64,000 bases of DNA from Leucosporidium creatinivorum. Taxonomy: Eukaryota; Basidiomycota; Microbotryomycetes; Leucosporidiales; Leucosporidiaceae. The first letter of the stretch is position 1, and each line of letters opens with the position of its first letter. A program made the position numbers and the translations under genes. A model generated the notes under the pieces. It did no database searches, was not told the origin of the DNA, and saw only the letters and a program-made list of their open reading frames with translations. The DNA lies in NCBI GenBank assembly GCA_001600635.1, contig BCKL01000001.1, forward strand, positions 399,550 to 463,549, read 5' to 3'. Below, piece by piece: positions 1-9,981 of this stretch.

Positions 1-159
1 GCGCACTCGGACGAAGCTACGCTCTCTCAGCTCTCTTTCGCTCCTCAGCTCGACTGATGGTGAGCTGTTCTGCTACACCCGTCTCCGTAATCGAGCTAAA
101 CTTCTTCTACGACTCCGCAGCTCCTTACCCTCGCTGCTCCCTCCCCACACTCGACCGAC

Positions 160-1326
160 ATGACCTCCGCCGAGGTCCCCTCCTCCCTCGCCGCTCTACC
201 CTCCTCTCCTCATCTCCCCGTCGAGCTACTCGCCCAAATTGTCAACGAAGCTGCTGGAGACCGCGACTACCTCGACTACACTACTCTCCGCCACCTCTGC
301 CTCACCTCAAGGAGCATTCTCCCCTTCGCTCGCTCGGCGCTTTACCGCGACATCTTGATCGCCTTTGACGATGACGAGGACTCCTTTTCATCATCCTCGC
401 ACAACGATGACGACGTCATCTACAATCCTCTCGAGCTGGAAAGACATGCATACACCAACACGGGCGACTCCCTCGAAGCGACGTTGGCCCAGCACACCCA
501 CCTCGCCTCCCTGGCCAAGGGCCTCATGTTCATCCATAACGAGGAGGATGAATTGTCTCTGGAGCTCCCGCAACACTTCATCAAGGCCCTCTGGCGTAGC
601 TGCCCCGACATGTCCAGCTTTCGCTCCTCGTTCATAGCCGGGCAGCAGCAGATGGCCGTCATCGTCAAGGCGCTGGTCGAAGCGGAGGTCGACCTGGTGG
701 AACTCGAGGTCCACACTACGCCGGATCTTCCCCGCCTTCTGGCGCGACTGCCACATCTCCGGCAGCTTCATCTACACGTCGGCGGCGGCGGGACAGCCAC
801 TTCTCGGGAGCTCGTCTTCCCCTTCAGACTCAAGTCGCTACGCATCAATTACATCTTTACCCCGACACTCGATCCAGTCATCTTCGAGCCACTCCTAGCG
901 TCCTCAGTCGATTCCCTCGCCCAATTACACCTCTCCGACCTCCCGGCGGCCGTCCAATTCACGCCCCACGTCCATCGCTTCGAGGCTCTCACGCACTTCA
1001 GCTACCTCCCTGCACCCAAAGTAACCATCCCTCCCACGCTACTCTCAAAACTCGCCTCCTGCCCCAGCCTCCAGTCCCTCCACCTTCGCGCTACCACTGC
1101 CTTGAATCTCTCGGCCCTTCCTCCACAATTGCACGCTGTCCGCTTTAAAGTGGGCCACGATGGGGCACGGCTCATATCCGAATTTCTGGCGATTGATCAG
1201 GGGGAGCATAAGCTGCTGAGGAGAGTGGAGGTGGATCATGCGCATGCCAGGGAGTGGGATCACGGAGGCGCCGCGCATGGCTGGCGAGTGGCTCGCTACA
1301 GGAAGAAGGTCGTGTTCTTGAGATAG
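160..1326 (+). CDS. F-box/LRR-like protein, type 1
   Basis: Single uninterrupted reading frame of 388 codons. The start is the ATG opening MTSAEVPSSL, because the paralogues in this window begin the same way just after a C/T-rich leader. Residues about 18-70 read as an F-box-like helix bundle (LPVELLAQIV, then LCLTSR and ALYRDI); the rest is irregular leucine-rich repeats (LARLPHLRQLHLHV). The end has the family signature HGWRVARYRKKVVFLR. F-box proteins normally dock substrates on SCF ubiquitin ligases through Skp1; that role is inferred from family knowledge, and no substrate can be named. Paralogues lie at 6208, 8531, 9982, 23123 and 59936. No break is seen in this copy. Confidence 0.75.
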   Translation: MTSAEVPSSLAALPSSPHLPVELLAQIVNEAAGDRDYLDYTTLRHLCLTSRSILPFARSALYRDILIAFDDDEDSFSSSSHNDDDVIYNPLELERHAYTNTGDSLEATLAQHTHLASLAKGLMFIHNEEDELSLELPQHFIKALWRSCPDMSSFRSSFIAGQQQMAVIVKALVEAEVDLVELEVHTTPDLPRLLARLPHLRQLHLHVGGGGTATSRELVFPFRLKSLRINYIFTPTLDPVIFEPLLASSVDSLAQLHLSDLPAAVQFTPHVHRFEALTHFSYLPAPKVTIPPTLLSKLASCPSLQSLHLRATTALNLSALPPQLHAVRFKVGHDGARLISEFLAIDQGEHKLLRRVEVDHAHAREWDHGGAAHGWRVARYRKKVVFLR

Positions 1327-1848
1327 GCGGAACGAGAGAGATACATACTCTGGAACTCGCTGTGACTCTCTGCTGTCTGCTCTCACTTTGAGAGAAGCGA
1401 AGCAGTGAGGAGGAGCTCGGCGCTGAACGTCCGCTGAACGTCGAAGCGCTCGACTCGCCTCGGGCTTGGTCGGGTACACAATAGTGCTCAGTGAGAAAAC
1501 TACGTAGTAGGCGAGTAGCGGAGCACGGCTGCGACGTGCGAAATGAACGGGACGACAGCAGCGCTGCCTGGCCCGCGCCGAGAAACAGCTTTGGGAGCTC
1601 GGCGAGCGGTTTCTGGCTCGAGCAAGAGCAGCGATCCGCTACAGGGACTTCTCGGAGCCTTTCTCGATGTCTGTTTCTTACAGCATTACTCCGACCACCC
1701 GAGGAAAGTACGACTTCCGCTCGACGCTCGTCGCTGCTTGCCCTTCGTCGCATCGCATCGTCTGCAGGTCTCGACAGCCTCTTCCTCGCCGTTCCACTAC
1801 TACTCTGCTGTACCATCCTGCACCGCCTAATCACTCATCTCGAGCACC
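1327..1848. promoter_or_regulatory. Intergenic, promoter/leader of UBC6
   Basis: 522 bases between the first F-box gene and UBC6, both on the plus strand. It holds a GC-rich stretch and a C/T-rich leader just before the UBC6 ATG. No credible gene or RNA was seen; the open frames here overlap each other on both strands and have no family resemblance. Confidence 0.35.
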
Positions 1849-3445
1849 ATGGCGACTCCCGCCTCCTCGCGCACTCGCTCAGCTGGGGTTCGTCGACTGC
1901 TGCAGGAAGCGGCCGAGTTGGAGGCTGATGACTGTATGGACTATCAAGCGGCGCCTTTGGAGGTGAGTAGGATGTCTGCTACCCCGCTACAGCTCGATCT
2001 TGAGACGGGAGTCTCGAGCTCGGGACTGACCGTCGCTACTTACTGCGCGCCAACAGGACGACCTATTCCAGTGGCACTTCACCATTCGTGGTCCAGGAGC
2101 CGAGTTTGAAGGTGAGTGGCCATCTATCGCAGCTCCTTGTAGCTTAGCAGACGCCGAGCGCGGGGAGCTGTCTTGCGTCCGCCTCGACGTGTTGGGCTGA
2201 CTCTCTCTACCATCTCTACCACTCAGGAGGAGTCTATCATGGTCGTATGGTGGTGAGTGGTATCCTCTGAGCCTGCTCCGCCGAGCCGCAGCGAGCAGCT
2301 CTGTGGCGTCTGCGTGCTATCGCCGCTCGCTGGCCTCTCGGCGAGGTGAACCGGCGACGACAAGCTGACCTGTAGCCGCTTCAACAGCTACCTTCAGAGT
2401 ACCCTTTCAAGCCGCCAGAGATCTACATGGCCACTCCCAGCGGGCGGTTTGAGGTGAGCTCCCTTCGCCGACCGCTCGTGTGCGCTGAGCCGAGCTGACG
2501 CCTGATCCTCTCCGCGCTGCAACAGATCAACAAAAAGATCTGCCTTTCCATCTCCTCCTTCCATCCCGAGACTTGGCAGCCGAGCTGGGGCATCAGGACG
2601 GCGTTGCTCGCTTTGACGGCCTTCTTCACTACCGAGGTGCGTTCGCCGAGCTGTCGCTACTTGCTCCTCGGTCTTGCTGCTGACCATCGCTCTTTATCGC
2701 ACATCATTACAGGCCGGAGGAGCTGTAGGATCAATGGACGCACCTGTGATGGAGAGGAAGAGGCTGGCAAAGGCGTAAGTCCTTCTCGGCGTACTCTAGC
2801 ATCGGCGTCAGCTGACCCTCTTTGCACCCTCGTAGCTCTAACGCCTTCCTCTGCACCACTTGCGGCTTTGACGCCAAGACCTTCCCTCCAGTCTCGGATT
2901 CGACGACGGCGCCGGCGTCGACCGAGGAGGATGCCGAGCTCGTCACGCCCGCTGAGCCCGCACCAGAAGCCAGCACCATGGGCTCCTCTCCCGTCCCCGA
3001 ACCAGCGCCCACCGCACCCTCAGCCGTGGGCGTCCCCACTCTCGCCGTCTCCCTCCCCTCCACCCCTTCGGACATCATCCCCGGCGCCGGACGAGAAGCC
3101 ACCGCCATCTTCCCTCCCTCCCCTTCCCCTCGCGCCACCGGTCCACCTCCTCAACACTCTCATCATCAAGTACAAGCGCCGAGGGAGGCGCCTCCTTCGC
3201 CTGGAGTTGGCGTTAATGCGCAGGGAGGAGACGGCGCCGGCGTCGGCGGTGGAGGAGCGATGGTGCAGGTGCAGCACAGGCCTCCTGCACCCGTCGTTCT
3301 TCCGCAGGCGGGTGTAGAAGGTTCTCTGGCGCACGGCGGACCAGGAGGCGCTGTCATCGGAGGAGGGCCGCCGCTTTGGATCGACAGGGCGATTCTCGCG
3401 GTGCTGCTGGCTTTGCTGGCCGCTGTGGTGAGGAAACTGGCTTGA
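1849..3445 (+). CDS. UBC6: Ubc6/UBE2J-type ubiquitin-conjugating enzyme
   Basis: E2 enzyme of ER-associated degradation: it carries ubiquitin as a thioester and passes it, with an ER ligase, to misfolded proteins. Seven exons keep one frame: 1849-1962, 2057-2111, 2227-2252, 2388-2453, 2526-2636, 2713-2774, 2836-3445, giving about 347 residues. The UBC fold is clear (WHFTIRGP, GVYHGRMV, LPSEYPFKPPEIYM). The active-site cysteine is about residue 93 in KKICLSISSFHPETWQPSWG, the Ubc6/UBE2J form that lacks the usual HPN. A long Pro/Ser/Ala-rich linker follows. A single hydrophobic C-terminal anchor (about residues 325-347) predicts a tail-anchored ER protein with a cytosolic catalytic domain. The third exon is only 26 nt. 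Identification is firm. Confidence 0.93.
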
Positions 3446-3863
3446 GGTGGGAACTGTGATCGGTCGTGTAGGCGATGTGAGAGGGAGGCAGTCAGCGGAG
3501 GGGGAGGGCTGAGGCGCTGTGCTGGCGCCGAGGGGTCGAAATGGCTCCGTTGTGTTTATAGTGTGACTCGCTCAGTTCTTCCGTAGTATAGACTCCTTTC
3601 TCTTGTAGCTTGTGTGATATGGCCTAGTCGTTTCTCGCAGCAGACCTTCAACGCCGAAGCGAGCGCTCGGCGATTCGGTTCGAGAGAGCGCGCAATGGCT
3701 GCGCCTCGACAGCAGGAAGCTGCTCCACTCGTTCTGTCTGGGGCATGGAAGCTACACCAGACGTCGTAACCGAAGCGTTTCTTCGCAAGGCGAAGCACTT
3801 AGCGGCCTCGCGGCTTTCGCTTTCCCCTCAACTTGCTCGACTCGATCTCAACTTCTCGACACG
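3446..3863. other. Intergenic 418 bases
   Basis: 3' end of UBC6 and promoter of the next plus-strand gene. A C/T-rich stretch precedes the downstream ATG. No coding or RNA signal supported. Confidence 0.3.
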
Positions 3864-5734
3864 ATGGCAGCAGCTCTCGCACGACCAAAGCATGCTCTAC
3901 GACTAGCACCCTCGCCTCGCACTCTCAGTACAGCTCTTCGCGCGCCTTGCGTCGTTTCCCCTTCCTCCTTCCGTCGCTCGTTCTCCAGCAGCACCCTACG
4001 AACGGCCTCCAGCTCAGCACCAGCATCATCTCCGACTAGTCTCAATGCTACATCTGCAGCATCCAAGATCGAGACTGTACCCTTCCATCTCTCCGCCGCC
4101 GATGCGCTCTCCCGCCTTGACGAAGCCGGCGCCTCAGCATTCGGAGTTGGCTCCGTCTTCAATTTGCTGTGGAACAGGATTATGGGCAGGTGGGGACTGG
4201 GTGGAGAGGTCGCTATGAAGCAGGTTGCCATGCGCGCGCTGTTGCTGCCGATTTGGCGAGTGGATCTAGCGGTCAAGGGCAAGGGGCTGATTGGAGAGGC
4301 AGAGATGAACTTGAGTGGTGAGTCCCAGGGTTCAAGACTTCGATATACTGCTCGGCTGCTCTCTGGCGCCTTCAGTTCGCCAACTCGTCGGACTCGGTTG
4401 CTGAACTCCCTCCGCTCGCCCCCCTCCTTCGCAGTCTCCACCACCGACGCTTCACTCCCCGGCTTCCAACTCTCACCACTACACAACCTCACCGTCCGTT
4501 CGCCATGGGATTCGGAGCCGGAGCCCTACAAGGCCGACCAGCACTCGACCCAGCTTCGCGATCAAGGCCACGAGATCACGGTCTTGCCGTTCACTGTTGG
4601 TCCTCTCAGCCTGTTGAACAAGATTGCTGCACTACCACGGACCAACGCCGACAGGCATGGAGTCGGACTCGGTGAGTTTCGAGTCGCTACGGCTCGCTGT
4701 CGCCGCTCGAAGACGAACGCCGAGCTTAAGCTGACCACTGCTCCCTTCGCTCAGACGCCTCGGCCTACAAGAGCACCATGTTCGCAGCCTATCCTCTCTA
4801 CCTACCGATCTACCTCGGCGAGTATGAGCTAAATGACCAGCGAGCGACGGTCGTCGTCTTCGGCGGATCGCAGCAGAAGGTGTGTTGACTCTCTTCTTCA
4901 GCGCCGCGCGCTCTGTGCCGTACATCAGCTCACATTGCACCTCCTTTCCGCTCTCCTTCTGCTCGTCTACAGGCGTTCGCCATCTACCCCTCCTTCATCC
5001 CTTCTCCAACCTGGCTCCCTCCCGGCGACGCCATCGAGCTCTCCGTCGGCGGCTCTCCCGTCGAGTTCAACCCATCTCAGCCTTCTCCATCGCTTAAGGA
5101 CCTCAAGCCTCGCCTTGACATCCTCATGAGCGAGGTTCTCGAGGGTTCGGCAGAGGATCCCGAGTACAAGACAGGCAAGCTCATGGACAAGCTGCCTGAG
5201 AATTGGCTGGATAATGAGAGGGTCATGAGTTACTCGGAGCATGCTGAGTGAGTTTTTGTGCTCCTCCAGAGTCGTTGGTGGATGGTGACGCTAATGCTCT
5301 CCTCGCTCGCAGACCAAATCGCGAGTTCATGGAGGCCGAGCTCGCCAACACTACGGCCGACGCAATGCTCCGTCAAGTCGAGGTCTTGGTCAGTCTGGAG
5401 TGTACCTCATCGCCCTCTCGATCTGAGGCTGACGCTCTCTTGTTCGCCTTCCTCGCCTTGAATCCTTTCCCCTCCCTTCTCCGCTCCGTTCCCATTTCCT
5501 ACCCCGCTCCTATCACTCCTCATTGCCTCGCCGCGCCAAAAACAGGACGAGAACGTTCGAGGAGTCATCATGGGTCGTGGAGGACTCAAGGTCGCCAAGC
5601 GCGACGACCTACTCGCCGACGCCGAGAAGAAGGTGGCGCAGACGAAGAAGGCGTTGGAGCTCGCTCGGCCCGAGTGGCTCGAGCGGATAGAGGAAGAGCA
5701 GAAGAAGAGGGGTCAGAGGGGCTTGGTAAGGTAG
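3864..5734 (+). CDS. Conserved unknown, mitochondrial-type presequence
   Basis: Six exons join in frame (3864-4317, 4435-4671, 4755-4879, 4973-5247, 5313-5388, 5546-5734) to about 451 residues. The N-terminal about 65 residues are rich in Arg, Ser and Ala and nearly free of acid, as in a mitochondrial presequence; mitochondrial location is therefore inferred. Downstream come an aromatic/basic segment (VFNLLWNRIMGRWGLGG), a hydrophobic motif (AAYPLYLPIYLGEYEL), then a charged C-terminal helix rich in Lys and Glu. I do not recognise the family and assign no reaction. The last codons (GGC TTG GTA AGG TAG) contain a GTAAGG that could be a splice donor, so the 3' end is slightly uncertain. Confidence 0.7.
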
Positions 5735-6207
5735 AGCCTTGCTTAGGTGGTAGCATGCCCTTTCTTCCTCCGAGTAGCTCACGAGGGAGGTCGGGGAGCG
5801 CGAGCGGCTACCGAGCTGGCTCTAACTGTGAGGTGAGGTGACAGAAGGGCTTAGAGAGGTGTCAAAAGCTAGTCGGTCGCCTAAGGAACAGTAGCAGACT
5901 CCCGGGCAGCCCTCGCCGACCCTTGAGGCCCGCTCGGCGCTCCCTTTGCCTCCGCTTCGTCGCTCTTGGGATCTCATCTTGGGCCTCAAGAGAAGCTGTC
6001 GAGTAGCAGCTGCTTTATTAGGCGTCTGCTGCAGAGCTCCTCTGTTGACTCGCACCTTGCAAGGTCTAGCGAGAGGCGAATTGAGCGGTCTGCGACCCAA
6101 CGCCGAGCTCCCACTTACTCTTCAGCTCACCCCATTCTCTGGCCGACGGAGACGGTATGAAAGAGTGAAAACACATTACAGAGGCAAGAACAGCTAGAGT
6201 TCCCTCC
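5735..6207. other. Convergent intergenic region
   Basis: 473 bases between the converging ends of the mitochondrial-type gene and the next F-box gene. Some sequence near 6050-6080 (the tract around CTTGCAAGGTCTAGCGAG) recurs near 22980-23000, close to the B' F-box gene. No gene supported. Confidence 0.3.
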
Positions 6208-7341
6208 CTACCTAGCGAATACGAACTTCATCCTCTCCCGAAAGCACTCGACTGACCAGCCGTGCTCGGCGCCGAGCTCATCCCACTTATCAGCTACGTA
6301 CGCTCGCCCATCATCACATCTTCCATCGTCTAGCACTATCCGCCTTAAAGAGCGCCACTGCCTGTCCGAGAGAAGCAGCAGGACTGCTTTCTCGTCTATT
6401 GCTCCGCTCAAGCGGAAGACAGTCAATTGTGGCAAGGGCGCTATCCGAGCGATCTCCGACGAGGGCCATCTTGAGCCGTCGAGGCGGAGGGAACGAAGAC
6501 CTGCGCACTTCGGAAGAGCTTTGAGGAGCTCATCCGGAAGGACGAAGGAGCGGGAGGAGGGGGCGAGCTGGAGGTGAGAGAGGGCTGCGAGCTGATGCAG
6601 GTAGGGGGCAGCTTGTGAAGCGAGATTGAGGAAGAGATGGAGCGCCTGAAGAGTTTGGGCGGAGGAGCGGAAAAGCTCGTCGAGTAATGGAGTGGGAAGA
6701 AGGGTAGTGGGAGGGGGTCCATCGCTCAGCCGAAGCGATTCCAGCTTGAAGGGCAGGGGCACGACCTCCTCGTCCTCGAATGGGTCGTGAATGACGTGAA
6801 GGATGAGATGCCTGAGATGAGGGAGTCGCGCCAACAGAGGAACGGTGCCCGGGAGGAAGTCGATCTCCAGCTCGGTCAAGTTGGCGGGTGTCGACTGTAG
6901 CAGCGCAGGGATGACGTCCTCGGCCTCCTCAAATGTAGAGTATGCCGTACGAAAGCTGGTGAGGTGAGGACATAGTCGGAGGAATGATTCGACGAGATAT
7001 TGATGAAGGCCGTGGTTATCTTCGTCCGGCGGCGTTGACGTGAGGTTGACACGAGTCACTAGACGCGCGAGATGAGGGTAATGAGCCAAGGAGTATAGGA
7101 GCCATCGACCGTCGTGACTCTCGTAGGCCGAAATCGACTCCGCCTCGTAGGCATCGACCGAGATCTGACGATAGAGCTCCGGTCGAGCGAAGGCGAGGAT
7201 GCTCTTCGAGGTGAGGCAGAGCCAAGCGAGGCTATCATCGCGCATATTAGGGTCGCTGACGATTTGGGCGAGCAGCTCGATGGGGAGACGAGGTGAGGAG
7301 CGCGGAGCGGCGAGGGAGGGAGGGAGCTCGGCGGAGGCCAT
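6208..7341 (-). CDS. F-box/LRR-like protein, type 1
   Basis: Intronless frame of 377 residues. I start at MASAELPPSL (7341), matching the paralogue starts, although the frame stays open further upstream to 7659; that extension lies in the shared 5' leader and is probably untranslated. Residues about 20-65 form the F-box-like region (LPIELLAQIVSD, LCLTSK, PELYRQI), followed by leucine-rich repeats (LARLPHLRHLILHV) and the family end HGWSVECFRERMKFVFAR. No disruption seen. It is divergent to the F-box gene at 8531 across a 1.2-kb spacer. A role as an SCF substrate adaptor is inferred only. Confidence 0.75.
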   Translation of the reverse strand: MASAELPPSLAAPRSSPRLPIELLAQIVSDPNMRDDSLAWLCLTSKSILAFARPELYRQISVDAYEAESISAYESHDGRWLLYSLAHYPHLARLVTRVNLTSTPPDEDNHGLHQYLVESFLRLCPHLTSFRTAYSTFEEAEDVIPALLQSTPANLTELEIDFLPGTVPLLARLPHLRHLILHVIHDPFEDEEVVPLPFKLESLRLSDGPPPTTLLPTPLLDELFRSSAQTLQALHLFLNLASQAAPYLHQLAALSHLQLAPSSRSFVLPDELLKALPKCAGLRSLRLDGSRWPSSEIARIAPLPQLTVFRLSGAIDEKAVLLLLSDRQWRSLRRIVLDDGRCDDGRAYVADKWDELGAEHGWSVECFRERMKFVFAR

Positions 7342-8530
7342 GTTGGTCGAGAGAGGGTGGGAGCGGCGAGGAGGGTAGCTGTGGGTGAGAAAGAGAGGGT
7401 TAGCTGGACTTCTGAGGAGATTCAAGGGAGCTGCTGACCTTCGGGCGAATTGAGAAGCGCGAAGGAGAGCTGAGCGACTCCTACCAAAGCTGAGCTGAGT
7501 CCGACCGCGCGAGGTTCTCTGTGGGCAGTAAAGGGAGTAGGGATCAGCTGTAGCTCTTGGTTTGCTCCCTCTGTAGCTCGGCCTCGTTGGCGCAAGCCGC
7601 CGCCTCTCCCACTCTGCCCCGCATCCCGTTTCGCACAGCTGCAGACCTTCTAACCCCACGCCTCAACTCCCAGCAACGCCAGAGTAGACTTTAAGCCCAC
7701 CTGTAGCTTCCAAGCGCCTGTTTAAGCAAGCAGCACGTCCTGAGCTGGCTTCGAGTGTCCCGAGAGCGAGAGTGGGGAAAGCTGTCCTGTTGTAGCTGAG
7801 CGAATTGGTGGTGGCGGGGCGTCGGTTGTAGCAGAGTTAGGCTTCGATAGCTTCCTCTAGCGACGTCGAGAGAAGCGAAGGAGACGAGCAAGTTGAAGTA
7901 AGAAGCTGAGCCGATTCGCGATTCGAGCTGCTCGGCCTCGCCCAAGTCGAGGGTCTCCCTTCTACGCTGTTTATCGTCTCGGCTCGCTCTTTCGCCGCCA
8001 ACAGCTTCGTGTAGTGTACTTAGGAGTACATCCAGCTGCTCAAAAACCGAGCCTCACGCCTGCCCCCCCCAACAGACGCTCCAGCAAGTCGCGCCTGCAC
8101 CTCCGCCTACGTCCTCAGCTCGGCTCGCTCGGGCAGTCTCGCGGCGGTGCTCTGCTTAGACACCTTGCTCTGCTCAGGTGAGACTTCCCCTTCATCAGCA
8201 CCTGAGCGAGGGCGGGCTTCGGCTGGCCAAGGGAGCGCGACTGAGTAGACAGGAATGCTGCTGTTGCGATGCCGAAGAGTGACGGGGTCTAAGGATGATT
8301 GCTTCAACGTGCACACGACAGGCGTTCATGCTTCCCGGTGGCATCAGAGCAAACAAGCTGACCTCGGCGATGGCCCACGCAGAGCTCATCGCACGTCGAC
8401 AAGGAGCTGGCTGCTCCTTCGCTTCCAGACAGACCAGGAGGTAATGCTAGGATCAAGGCACCAGTCTGCACGAGCTCTCGGCTGACCTCCCTCGCCTCTT
8501 GCAGCTGCTCTTCGACCCTCCCCTGAGCCC
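7342..8530. promoter_or_regulatory. Divergent F-box spacer with shared 5' leader module
   Basis: 1.19 kb between two divergent F-box genes. From 7342 to about 7990 it is recognisably the same sequence as that upstream of the F-box genes at 11166, 24265 and (inverted) 59936: shared tracts include AGAGTAGACTTTAAGC, AGCTTCCAAGCG and CAGCACGTCCTGAGC. On the minus strand the conserved tract ends in a splice-donor-like GTGGGCTT after a CTACAG, suggesting a non-coding first exon. From about 8000 to 8530 similarity fades. A C8 run lies near 8065. Confidence 0.5.
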
Positions 8531-9664
8531 ATGCCTCGCCCACTGCCACTCGACCTTCTCCCACTCATCGTCACGGAGGCGGCCGGTCCGCCATCCAAGC
8601 TCGATTACACCACCCTCGTCGCCTTATGTCTCACCTCGAAGGATCTTCTCCCCCTCGCTCGAGCAGCCCTATATCGACGAGTCGTCGCCGAGTTTGGAAG
8701 CGACATGGACAGCGGCGGACAGCAGCCATACCTGTGGCTTAATGATGTCGGCCTCGCTATATGCAACCACTCTCATCTCGCCAGCCGGGTCATCGAGCTC
8801 GAGGTCGAATTGCAGGAGGTCGAGCGCAACGCCGAGCATCTCGTTCCCGACGGCGTCGCGAGACTACTCAAGAATTGTCGCAGTCTTCAAATGCTCAAGC
8901 TGGAAAGCACCCGCTTCAATCCCTATACCCTAGACGACTTTGCAGGCGCGCTGCTGGAGCTGGACCTCTTCACCAACCTCGTCGAGCTGAGGGTCGTCCA
9001 TACAGGACCAAACACTCTTCGACTGCTCTACCAGTGCAACAACCTACGGCGACTCGAGGTGCTCCTCGGCTCAATCGTCCCGGACCCGACTCCACTGAGC
9101 CAAACGCCGTTCACCTCGCTTCCCTTCTACCTCGAGCGCCTCGCCATCGAACGCGATCTCCCGCTGCCCATCTTCCATGTCATCACTTCCAACTCGGTGC
9201 TATCCCTCCGCATCCTCCACTTGGACTCGGAAGACCTCCTGCGCTTCGCCGAGCCCATCGCCGAACTCCCGTCTCTCGACGAACTCTGCATCAGTCACCA
9301 AAGGCTCCACGGGCAGTACCCCTCAACCTTCACACTGGAGCTCAGCTCCGCCCTTCACAACTTCAACTCTCTTCGTACGCTCACCATCCTCGCCCTCCGT
9401 CAAGCACCCGTCCCCCTCGACCTCATCTCCCGCCTTCCACTCAACGTCGTGGCCCTCTACCTGTCCCGGGTCTGCATGGAGGATATCCTTTCCCTTCTCG
9501 GATCTCATGCGTGTGGAAGGCTTTCGAAGCTGGCAGTAGGAGAGTTCCACCGGTTCGGCTCGGACTTGACGACTGAGGAGAAGCGGCGGCTGTTGGCGGA
9601 GGCGGCAGGGCAGGCGAGGGTTGAGCTGGTGCCGTTCTGGTGGGATAGATTTGACTTCTGGTAG
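8531..9664 (+). CDS. F-box/LRR-like protein, divergent type 1
   Basis: Intronless frame of 377 residues starting MPRPLPLDLLPLIVTEAA. The F-box-like start (LPLDLLPLIV, then LCLTSKDLLPLARAALYRRV) and leucine-rich repeats (LLYQCNNLRRLEVLLG) place it in the same family. It lacks the family C-terminal HGW...FxR signature and ends instead with a Trp/Phe-rich tail (FWWDRFDFW), so it is the most divergent intact member. Family knowledge suggests a substrate adaptor of a cullin-RING ligase; nothing identifies the target. Confidence 0.72.
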   Translation: MPRPLPLDLLPLIVTEAAGPPSKLDYTTLVALCLTSKDLLPLARAALYRRVVAEFGSDMDSGGQQPYLWLNDVGLAICNHSHLASRVIELEVELQEVERNAEHLVPDGVARLLKNCRSLQMLKLESTRFNPYTLDDFAGALLELDLFTNLVELRVVHTGPNTLRLLYQCNNLRRLEVLLGSIVPDPTPLSQTPFTSLPFYLERLAIERDLPLPIFHVITSNSVLSLRILHLDSEDLLRFAEPIAELPSLDELCISHQRLHGQYPSTFTLELSSALHNFNSLRTLTILALRQAPVPLDLISRLPLNVVALYLSRVCMEDILSLLGSHACGRLSKLAVGEFHRFGSDLTTEEKRRLLAEAAGQARVELVPFWWDRFDFW

Positions 9665-9981
9665 TCTGATCAGCAAGAAATACCGTCCATTTTGGTAACA
9701 ACTCCGAGCGCGAGAGAGAGAGATGCTTCGGCGAACGATCGCGATGTTGAGCTCGATTCGCAAGCGGCTTGACCCTTAGCTGAATAAAGAGGAATTCTAA
9801 TTCAGTAGACCACTGGAGATCGCTGCCCCGGCGGAGCTTGCCGACTCTCCGTCGTCGCCGAAATCGTGCTTGTAGAGGTCGCCGAACTCGCACCTCTCGC
9901 TCTCGCGTGTCTGCGTGCCTTCAATGACAAACAGGGAAAGCTAGTTACGGCAAAAAAGTATTTTTTTTACTCCTCCGCCTT
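9665..9981. other. Convergent intergenic region, A/T tracts
   Basis: 317 bases between the 8531 F-box gene and the converging F-box relic. It contains an A-rich then T-rich run at about 9950-9969 (AAAAAA then eight T), plausibly part of a transcript end region. No gene seen. Confidence 0.3.

Noticed and set aside
2604-3317. Long Pro/Arg-rich plus-strand frame overlapping UBC6
   Set aside because: Out of frame with the clear E2 exons; a shadow of the Pro/Ser linker in GC-rich DNA.
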